Shown one piece after another: positions 1 to 4,880 of a stretch of DNA of 40,075 nucleotides; the first letter of the stretch is position 1; each line of letters starts with the position of its first letter. The DNA lies in IMG/VR virus record IMGVR_UViG_3300046170_000041, positions 1 to 40,075 of that record; one strand, given 5' to 3'. Origin of the DNA: a virus. The position numbers and the translations under genes are program-made. Under the pieces are notes generated by a model. It did not search any database. It saw only the letters and a program-made list of their open reading frames with translations, and was not told the DNA's origin.

Positions 1-42
1 TAGCACGTGTTCCTTTTGTTGCAAATCTGCAACACTTCTTTA

Positions 43-138
43 ACATGTGCAACAATGTGCACAAAAGTTAAGCATTTCTTCACCAGCTGGGAACATGTGT
101 GACATAAGTGCAACATGTGTGACATTTTTATCACATGT
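43..138. repeat. ACATGTG short repeats at left end
   Basis: The 7-mer ACATGTG occurs at 43-49, 93-99 and 113-119, and its complement CACATGT at 132-138. The copies at 92-105 and 112-125 belong to an exact 14-base direct repeat, AACATGTGTGACAT, spaced 20 bases apart. T7 has arrays of a short repeat beside its terminal repeats that are linked to concatemer processing; a similar role here is only inference. Confidence 0.6.
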
Positions 139-173
139 TTATGTCTCTCTCTATCTATTCTTTTTCGATACTA

Positions 174-243
174 TATAATGTTAAAAAAAAGTTTAACTAT
201 TTTTAACTTTTTTCTTGCACTATTCTTTTATCCATGTTCTAAT
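174..243 (+). promoter_or_regulatory. Candidate host sigma70-type early promoter elements
   Basis: A perfect TATAAT box lies at 174-179 but has no good -35 box. A second candidate pairs TTGCAC (215-220, three of six consensus bases) with TCTAAT (238-243, five of six) across 17 bases. Early genes of a T7-like phage need a host promoter upstream of the first gene, so location supports the call. The motifs themselves are weak and the region is A/T-rich, so chance matches are likely. Confidence 0.3.
185..213. other. A/T-rich hairpin with T run
   Basis: AAAAAAGTT (185-193) is complementary to AACTTTTTT (205-213) around an 11-base loop, giving a 9-bp A/T stem that ends in a T run. It could act as a weak terminator in either direction, or as a bent, easily melted sequence near the genome end. 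Its G+C content is too low for a firm terminator call. Confidence 0.35.
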
Positions 244-248
244 ACAAA

Positions 249-336
249 TAATCAAGGGCTACAGATAACAGCCGTTCTTTTAAAAGCATAAGAAACTAAG
301 CCTTTTAATCGCAACAAAACAAGTAAACCTTGATTA
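249..336. other. Inverted repeat closing a possible folded RNA
   Basis: TAATCAAGG (249-257) pairs perfectly with CCTTGATTA (328-336). Inside lie a short GGCT/AGCC hairpin (257-260 with 270-273, sharing its first base with the outer stem) and the palindrome CTTTTAAAAG (about 277-286). The pieces suggest a branched fold of about 88 nt in the early leader. No known RNA family was recognised, and it is not a tRNA. Confidence 0.35.
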
Positions 337-583
337 AGTTTTAAGATAACCGTTACAGTAACAACCTTCTTAAAACAAAATTAAAGAAAGTTTAAAATAA
401 AAGTAGACAAGTTAAAGATAAAAGATTAGAGTTTAAGAATAAGAAAAGCAAATGGGCAAGTAGCCAAGAGAGTTCCCAAGTTTGTGCAAGGGCAAGCTAT
501 AGAACCTATAAAATCCTTTAGTAGTATAAAGGTGGGTCGTAGTTCTAGCCAAGACTAGGGTGGAGTAGATGACAATACAAATC

Positions 584-599
584 CCTAGTTGTTACTAGG
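584..599 (+). promoter_or_regulatory. Leader hairpin ahead of first early gene
   Basis: CCTAGT and ACTAGG form a perfect 6-bp stem around the loop TGTT, about 35 bases before the first gene. The same stem, with loop AACA, recurs at 872-887 ahead of the second gene. Both leaders also share TGCAAYG and a GTACCTA..AACAA..GGAG string leading into the ribosome binding site. A nine-codon micro-ORF (ATG at 569, stop 596-598) overlaps the hairpin and may be fortuitous. Confidence 0.45.
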
Positions 600-632
600 T
601 GCAATGGTGTACCTATAACAAGGAGTAAAACT

Positions 633-833
633 ATGTTTAAGACTAAAACTTTAAGATTGTTCAACGTACCTTTAATCGTTCTAGCTTCACGTTCTAGAGT
701 GTATAAATCTAGATGGGAGTTTACTAACGGTAGCACGTTTAAGGGTGTTCATATGGGCAAGAAAAGCTATTACGTATCTGTTCCAGTTCTAGCCTCTAGA
801 AAGTTTGGAGGTGTAGCAGATATTGTTTCATAA
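633..833 (+). CDS. Small basic early protein, function unknown
   Basis: This 66-residue protein begins at an ATG preceded by AAGGAG at the right distance. It is rich in Lys, Arg and Ser, with no membrane segment, no cysteine motif and no family I recognise. It is the first gene after the left-end control region, a slot where T7-like phages put host-takeover genes. That makes an anti-host or regulatory role possible but unproven. It is flanked by two related CCTAGT/ACTAGG hairpins (584-599 and 872-887), which suggests that this gene and the next share a post-transcriptional or transcriptional control element. Confidence 0.6.
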   Translation: MFKTKTLRLFNVPLIVLASRSRVYKSRWEFTNGSTFKGVHMGKKSYYVSVPVLASRKFGGVADIVS

Positions 834-849
834 TAAACTTGACCTAGTG

Positions 850-890
850 CAACGTTTAATATAACGTTGTACCTAGTAACAACTAGGAGG
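850..890 (+). promoter_or_regulatory. Structured leader of the GP88-like gene
   Basis: CAACGTT (850-856) pairs with AACGTTG (863-869), and directly after it CCTAGT/ACTAGG (872-887) forms a second stem with loop AACA. The second stem ends against the strong Shine-Dalgarno AGGAGG (885-890), so folding could hide the ribosome binding site. The same CCTAGT hairpin precedes the upstream gene. This is a candidate translational switch, inferred from the fold alone. Confidence 0.4.
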
Positions 891-898
891 CAAGACTA

Positions 899-1573
899 AT
901 GATAAAACTAAACTTACTTGGAGTAGGTACTAATGCCAAGACTGTTAAAGGTGATGGCAGTGAGTACCTTACAGCTATACTATACCTAGCTCCAGCAGAT
1001 ATTGTAGATGGTATAAACGTTTGTCCTATGGCAGTACTAGCAGGTTGCAAGGCAGGTTGTTTGTTTTCTGCAGGACGTGGAGCATTTAACAACGTGCAAC
1101 AAGCTAGAAAACGTAAGACGATATTATTTAGAGACCATAGAGAGGAGTTTCTAAGGCAGTTAAACCAAGACCTAACTAGGTTTCAAGCTTACTGTAAACG
1201 TAAAGGTTTGAAGGCAGTAGTTAGGTTAAATGGTACTAGTGATATTAGATGGGAAAACTATATAGATATGGCAAGCTATGATATACAGTTCTATGACTAT
1301 ACTAAGATACTTGAATAGACGAAAACTTACCAAGTAACTATCACTTAACTGTTAGCTATAGTGAGGCAAGTGACAAGTATGCAAGCCAAGTATTACAAGT
1401 TAAGCAAGCTAGTAGTACTAACATAGCAGTAGTATTTAAAGACAAGGCTAGTATACCTAGCACGTACAAAGGGTTACAATGTTATTGACGGAGACAAGGA
1501 CGACTTAAGGTTTCTTGATATTCCTAATAGTGTAGTGGCTTTGTATGCTAAGGGACAAGCTAAGAAGGACTAA
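899..1573 (+). CDS. GP88-like protein, reading frame broken by two indels
   Basis: The uninterrupted part (899-1318, 139 residues) has a strong AGGAGG site and the cysteine cluster CPMAVLAGCKAGC (C42, C50, C54). This resembles the GP88 family of phage proteins (Pfam Gene product 88) of unknown biochemical role. After the stop at 1316-1318 the match continues in another frame (DENLPSNYHLTVSYSEASD onward), then switches again near 1480 to end in DGDKDDLRFLDIPNSVV and a stop at 1571-1573. One lost base near 1316 and one extra T near 1481 explain both breaks and give a protein of about 225 residues. Because the downstream frames stay open and protein-like, sequencing error is more likely than gene decay. 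Family assignment is from motif memory. Confidence 0.6.
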
Positions 1574-1605
1574 CTCAGGATTTGTAATTAGATAAGGAGG
1601 TACTA

Positions 1606-1746
1606 ATGAGAGATGAAGATTTAGCATGGACTGTATTTAGAGATGGACTATTATTTATATTCATGCTAGTAATTACTATGGGTTTTATAAATCCATTCAG
1701 TAGCTACTACACGTGGTGGAATTTATTATATATGATTAACAACTAG
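1606..1746 (+). CDS. 46-residue single-pass membrane protein
   Basis: An ATG preceded by AAGGAGG opens a 46-codon frame. A charged start (MRDEDLAWTVFRDG) is followed by a clear hydrophobic segment at about residues 15-32, then an aromatic tail with YYTWWNLLYM. It is probably an inner-membrane early protein. Function is unknown; small membrane proteins in early phage regions often affect host physiology or superinfection, but nothing here proves that. The next gene starts 13 bases after its stop. Confidence 0.6.
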   Translation: MRDEDLAWTVFRDGLLFIFMLVITMGFINPFSSYYTWWNLLYMINN

Positions 1747-1758
1747 AAGGAGAGAGTA

Positions 1759-1989
1759 ATGAAACTAAGTAAGATAATAAAAACAATAGAAGTAATAGAA
1801 GAGAAGAGAGTACCTAATGATATACTGGAGGGGTTTCTCTATCACTCAGCAAGTAGGGAAGAACCTATTCAGATACATGACATGGACGTTGTACATTTAG
1901 TAAGGGCTTTTAAAAGTGCTTTACATAAGTTAGACAATCAAGTTAAAATAACAGACGTATTAAATAGTAGGTTAAACAGTAGGAGTTAA
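1759..1989 (+). CDS. Hypothetical early protein, 76 aa
   Basis: The frame starts at ATG with GAAGGAGAG just upstream. The protein is mostly helical in character and soluble, with charged residues spread throughout, and shows no motif that I recognise. It is part of a tightly packed early operon: three bases separate its stop from the next start. It may be a host-directed early protein, as is usual for this position, but no function can be assigned. Confidence 0.6.
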   Translation: MKLSKIIKTIEVIEEKRVPNDILEGFLYHSASREEPIQIHDMDVVHLVRAFKSALHKLDNQVKITDVLNSRLNSRS

Positions 1990-1991
1990 GC

Positions 1992-2186
1992 ATGAGTATG
2001 TACATAGAACCAATAGACGGAACAGAACACCTAGTAGATGTTGTAGCTGAGTTCAAGTTAGCACGTAAACAACAGTATGACTATGAGTGGGATGAGAACT
2101 CAGAGCAAGCAGAATTTTATAGACAACGTGCAACCTATTATGGTAGGTTAAAAGATGAGGGGGTACTGTATGACCCCAAGTTTTAA
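1992..2186 (+). CDS. Hypothetical early protein, 64 aa
   Basis: A 64-residue acidic protein rich in Tyr, Glu and Asp, with a helical stretch (LARKQQYDYEWDENSEQAEF and following). It has no membrane segment or known motif. The start lies two bases after the preceding stop, with GGAG upstream inside the previous gene, and its 3' end overlaps the next short gene by 17 bases. Such compaction is typical of translationally coupled phage early genes. Confidence 0.6.
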   Translation: MSMYIEPIDGTEHLVDVVAEFKLARKQQYDYEWDENSEQAEFYRQRATYYGRLKDEGVLYDPKF

Positions 2187-2316
2187 AGAGGAGCTGAAGG
2201 AGATAAGAGAAAGTCTAGATAAACTTACTGGATTGAATGGGTGTGTAGCCTACAATGACGGAGAGTTTTACAGACTAATCAAGAAACTTAAACAACTAGA
2301 GGAGAGTATAGAATGA
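2170..2316 (+). CDS. Hypothetical early protein, 48 aa
   Basis: A 48-codon frame starts at ATG 2170 inside the end of the previous gene, with GAGGGGGT upstream as ribosome binding site. Its last codons overlap the next start as ATGA (2313-2316). The protein is a charged helix-forming peptide (FKEELKEIRESLDKL and, at the C-terminus, LIKKLKQLEESIE), possibly a small coiled coil that binds another protein. The overlaps at both ends are the best evidence that it is real. Confidence 0.5.
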   Translation: MTPSFKEELKEIRESLDKLTGLNGCVAYNDGEFYRLIKKLKQLEESIE

Positions 2317-2534
2317 AGTATAAATATTTACATGAGGAGCAGTCAGTAGATATAAGGTCATGGACTGTAGAGTCAGACGTTCCATTGACTGATGAACAAG
2401 TAGAAGAACTATGTAGTGAGCATGGTCATGCTGAAGGACAAGTAGCACACCTTGATACGTCTTCAGTTGAGTATCATGGTACTGAGTATGGTGATGACTC
2501 ACAGTTTAAAACTTATTGTATTAAAGGAGAGTAA
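2313..2534 (+). CDS. Hypothetical acidic early protein, 73 aa
   Basis: The start overlaps the previous stop (ATGA) and lies behind a GAGGAG site. The protein is strongly acidic (Asp/Glu-rich, with TDEQVEELCSEHGHAEGQ) and contains two cysteines and several histidines but no recognisable metal site. Small acidic early proteins of phages sometimes mimic DNA or bind host polymerase; that is speculation here. The next gene begins two bases after its stop. Confidence 0.6.
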   Translation: MKYKYLHEEQSVDIRSWTVESDVPLTDEQVEELCSEHGHAEGQVAHLDTSSVEYHGTEYGDDSQFKTYCIKGE

Positions 2535-2536
2535 GT

Positions 2537-3007
2537 ATGACTGAGCCACTAAGTTTAATGGAGAGACTAGCAGTAGAAATGCAAGACCTCATCACTAGTA
2601 GTGAGAGAGACAAGCGAGAGATTAGCATGGCTAAGAGGAGAGATGGAGAAGAGAGAGGAGTTAACAAGAAGTACATGGATAGTAAGTATGAAGACGTTGA
2701 AGACAAGTACATCAAGGACACAAAGTTTAGAAAAGCTATCAACGAATACGTTAAGCAATGGATAGTAGACAATGCTTGTACGTGTGAGTGTGATGAGTGG
2801 GATACCTTCTATTGGAAGGGTAGAGCCTACGACCTTAACATCTTTGTGAAGGATGATGTAGAAGAACCAACTGTACATGATGTACAAGCTACAGTATATG
2901 CAGTAGGATTTGATGGAGTTAGTTTAAACTGTGACACATCTAATGGGTGTGTGATGGTAGACTTCAGACCAACTGGACTAGAGATTAACAACTATGGAGC
3001 ACAGTAA
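2537..3007 (+). CDS. Hypothetical early protein, 156 aa
   Basis: The longest unbroken gene of the early block. The first half is highly charged and helical (about residues 1-75). The second half holds a cysteine pair, ACTCECDEWDTFYW, and an alternating hydrophobic pattern that suggests a beta-rich domain. No family is recognised. The stop TAA at 3005-3007 shares a base with the next ATG at 3007, so it is translationally coupled to the following gene. Confidence 0.65.
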   Translation: MTEPLSLMERLAVEMQDLITSSERDKREISMAKRRDGEERGVNKKYMDSKYEDVEDKYIKDTKFRKAINEYVKQWIVDNACTCECDEWDTFYWKGRAYDLNIFVKDDVEEPTVHDVQATVYAVGFDGVSLNCDTSNGCVMVDFRPTGLEINNYGAQ

Positions 3008-3198
3008 TGACTAAGAAAACTAAACAAAACTTAACAGACGTACAAGTAAAAGCTATACGTGATACATACAGAGCTATAGATAGTAGCTTGGACATGCTGT
3101 TGGACTGTCAAGACATGTACTTGTCTGACGTAAGAGAATTAGAGAGAGTCAGATGGAAGTTAATGAGTGAGTTTAAATTTTTAACGGAGAAAGATTAA
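3007..3198 (+). CDS. Hypothetical helical early protein, 63 aa
   Basis: Begins within the previous stop codon (TAATG). Predicted all-helical: LTDVQVKAIRDTYRAIDSSL, then a second helix ending in VRELERVRWKLMSEFKFL. There is no membrane segment and no recognised domain. One base separates it from the next gene, so it is part of the same early transcript. Function unknown. Confidence 0.6.
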   Translation: MTKKTKQNLTDVQVKAIRDTYRAIDSSLDMLLDCQDMYLSDVRELERVRWKLMSEFKFLTEKD

Positions 3199-3199
3199 C

Positions 3200-3451
3200 A
3201 TGAGTAACATATACATACAGATTGATGAGGATACTTACCTATCCATACATCAAGATGAAGAGAGTGGGGTACAAGAGTGTGTCCCTATGAGATACGATGA
3301 CAATGCTATGCTAGGACAACCTGTCTACTACTCAACAGTAGATGAACTAGCTGACATACTATATGATGTAGCACATAAGGACTACTCATTGTTTAACAGT
3401 CATCCCAATCAGTTTACATTTACATTTGATGAGGTAACAAATGACAATTAA
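3200..3451 (+). CDS. Hypothetical acidic early protein, 83 aa
   Basis: An acidic soluble protein with mixed alpha/beta character (IYIQIDEDTYLSIHQDEESG near the N-terminus). GGAG precedes the ATG, and the end overlaps the next gene by 11 bases. No motif identifies a function. High acidity and early position make a nucleic-acid-mimic or inhibitor role conceivable only. Confidence 0.6.
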   Translation: MSNIYIQIDEDTYLSIHQDEESGVQECVPMRYDDNAMLGQPVYYSTVDELADILYDVAHKDYSLFNSHPNQFTFTFDEVTNDN

Positions 3452-3665
3452 GAGAGAACTAAGTCAGTACTATGGAGATAGTGAGTGGGGTAGGAGTGCT
3501 AAAGTTACCTATGTTGATGATGCTTTAGGTCAGTTCTACTACATCACACAGTTTCAAGACAACAAACTAGTAAGGAAGTTAGCAGTCAGTACTGAAAGAG
3601 AAGCAGAAATAATAGCAGAAGATTGGACTCTATCTAATCCAATCGTAGTTAAAGGAGAGAACTAA
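3441..3665 (+). CDS. Hypothetical early protein, 74 aa
   Basis: Starts 11 bases inside the previous gene and ends on a TAATG shared with the next. The composition suggests a small alpha/beta fold: two strand-like stretches (AKVTYVDDALGQFYYITQF and LVRKLAVS) followed by a helix (TEREAEIIAEDW). I recognise no family. The overlaps on both sides support its being translated. Confidence 0.6.
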   Translation: MTIKRELSQYYGDSEWGRSAKVTYVDDALGQFYYITQFQDNKLVRKLAVSTEREAEIIAEDWTLSNPIVVKGEN

Positions 3666-3904
3666 TGAGTAGAAATGTATATGATGATGCTTACCTAATG
3701 GGGTATCACAATGGTTACCATGATGTAGGATATCTTAATCCATACCATAAGCATGGTACACCTCAGTATCACATCAAGTATTTGAATGGACATAAGGATG
3801 GTTGTTCTTTGAAGAGGGATGAGGAGTTTACTGAGTTACTAGAAGAAGAAGTAGCAAGGAATAATGAATGGATAACAATGTATAACACGAAGGAGAGAGT
3901 ATGA
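3665..3904 (+). CDS. Tyr/His/Asn-rich hypothetical early protein, 79 aa
   Basis: The N-terminal half is unusually rich in Tyr, His, Gly and Asn, with repeated YHNGYHD / LNPYHKHG / QYHIKYLNG units. The C-terminal half is an acidic helix. The pattern recalls short phage proteins with repeated Y..GY motifs, but no function is known to me. It overlaps both neighbours by a few bases (TAATG at 3663-3667; ATGA at 3901-3904). Confidence 0.6.
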   Translation: MSRNVYDDAYLMGYHNGYHDVGYLNPYHKHGTPQYHIKYLNGHKDGCSLKRDEEFTELLEEEVARNNEWITMYNTKERV

Positions 3905-3972
3905 CTAATACGTTCATGGTACTATGGATTGTTATGATGGCTACAGTCTCAGGTATAGGATATTGTACCTAA
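3901..3972 (+). CDS. Tiny membrane peptide, 23 aa
   Basis: Overlaps the previous stop (ATGA) behind the ribosome binding site AAGGAGAGAGT. It encodes MTNTFMVLWIVMMATVSGIG followed by Tyr-Cys-Thr, almost entirely one hydrophobic segment. The good binding site and coupling to the gene before support translation. Its role is unknown. Confidence 0.4.
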   Translation: MTNTFMVLWIVMMATVSGIGYCT

Positions 3973-3979
3973 GTATAAC

Positions 3980-4057
3980 ATGATAGGTGTACAGTTTTTA
4001 CTAATGTTATTAGGTGTAATTGTACTAGGTGTGTCAGGTATAACGGAGTACCTATAG
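3980..4057 (+). CDS. Tiny membrane peptide, 25 aa
   Basis: A 25-codon frame (MIGVQFLLMLLGVIVLGVSG, then ITEYL) that is again a single hydrophobic segment, directly after another such peptide. The binding site upstream is poor, so translation may depend on coupling or may not occur. A frame-disrupted longer membrane protein is another possibility, given the indels elsewhere in this sequence. Confidence 0.3.
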   Translation: MIGVQFLLMLLGVIVLGVSGITEYL

Positions 4058-4082
4058 TTAATAATGTTAAAGGGAGTCTATC

Positions 4083-4880
4083 TTGGTTGTAACTTTAGAA
4101 ACAGAACAGTCCCTAATTGAGGAACAACTTCAACTAGAGACTGACATGATGACAGGTGGAATACAAAGGTTTAACAAAGGGTTGAATGTGGCAGTTGAAA
4201 AGGGAAAGGAATCACACACATCACATGGAAGAGCTATAGTATCTAGGCTAGTACAAACTGTGACAGGTGCAGTTGTACAGTTCATTAAGAATCCTACTAA
4301 TACCTCACGAGATATTGCGTGGAAAAATTTAAAGGACATGGATGCAGAACAAGTTGCATACCTTGCACTTGTAACACTAGTGGATTCAATTAGTAGAAAG
4401 AATACTCTACTGTATGTAGCTAGAACTATGGGTAGTAACCTTGAGATACAAGATAGGTTAGACAAATGGATACACTCTGAAGGAGACGTAGCCAACAACA
4501 CAATCAAGCTTGCTATGAAGAAAGCATATGGAGCTAGAAGGTTTGGTCTAACTAATAAGATGAACAAGGATGGCTACAAGAATACTGAGTGGCTCAAGTC
4601 TGAACGTGTACACGTAGGGTTTAAGTTGATTGACTTAATCATACAGAGTACAGGTATCATCAAGCTTGACACACAGCAGACTGAAAGGAAGAGACGTGCA
4701 ACCTACGTTGTACCAACTCAAGATACACTTGATTGGATTAAGGCATTCAATGAGTACATGCAAGGCTCACGTCCAAGATACTTACCTTGTGTAATACCAC
4801 CTAAAGATTGGACATCAGTCAAGGGTGGAGGTTATCATGGACATGACATAGATGAACTACCTATTGTAAGGAGAAAGTAA
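4083..4880 (+). CDS. T7-type RNA polymerase, N-terminal domain part
   Basis: This 265-residue ORF matches the N-terminal domain of T7 RNA polymerase: HVGFKLIDLIIQSTGIIKLD parallels the T7 segment HVGVRCIEMLIESTGMVSLH, and IPPKDWTSVKGGGYHG parallels VPPKPWTGITGGGYWA. The start is TTG 4083 behind AAAGGGAGT; the first in-frame ATG is further in. The T7 N-terminal domain contacts the promoter and initial transcript. The ORF stops with TAA at 4878-4880, and the catalytic part begins in another frame on the last A of that stop. The break lies about where T7 passes from N-terminal domain to polymerase fold. It could be a true two-subunit enzyme or a one-base error; both are open. Confidence 0.85.
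   Translation: MVVTLETEQSLIEEQLQLETDMMTGGIQRFNKGLNVAVEKGKESHTSHGRAIVSRLVQTVTGAVVQFIKNPTNTSRDIAWKNLKDMDAEQVAYLALVTLVDSISRKNTLLYVARTMGSNLEIQDRLDKWIHSEGDVANNTIKLAMKKAYGARRFGLTNKMNKDGYKNTEWLKSERVHVGFKLIDLIIQSTGIIKLDTQQTERKRRATYVVPTQDTLDWIKAFNEYMQGSRPRYLPCVIPPKDWTSVKGGGYHGHDIDELPIVRRK

Larger units (their letters stand above)
1..632. other. Left-end non-coding control region
   Basis: No convincing gene is seen in this 632-base stretch. It holds iterated ACATGTG-type repeats near the left edge, an A/T-rich hairpin at 185-213, weak host-type promoter elements (TATAAT at 174-179; TTGCAC at 215-220 followed after 17 bases by TCTAAT at 238-243), a long-range inverted repeat at 249-336, and the leader of the first gene. 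In T7-like phages the left end carries the terminal repeat, short repeat arrays and host promoters for early genes, and this region fits that role. No direct repeat shared with the right edge of the window was found by eye. Confidence 0.6.

Noticed and set aside
435-556. Open basic frame ending VQGQAIEPIKSFSSIKVGRS
   Set aside because: It has no ATG and no ribosome binding site ahead of the possible GTG start, and it lies within the structured leader region. Likely chance.
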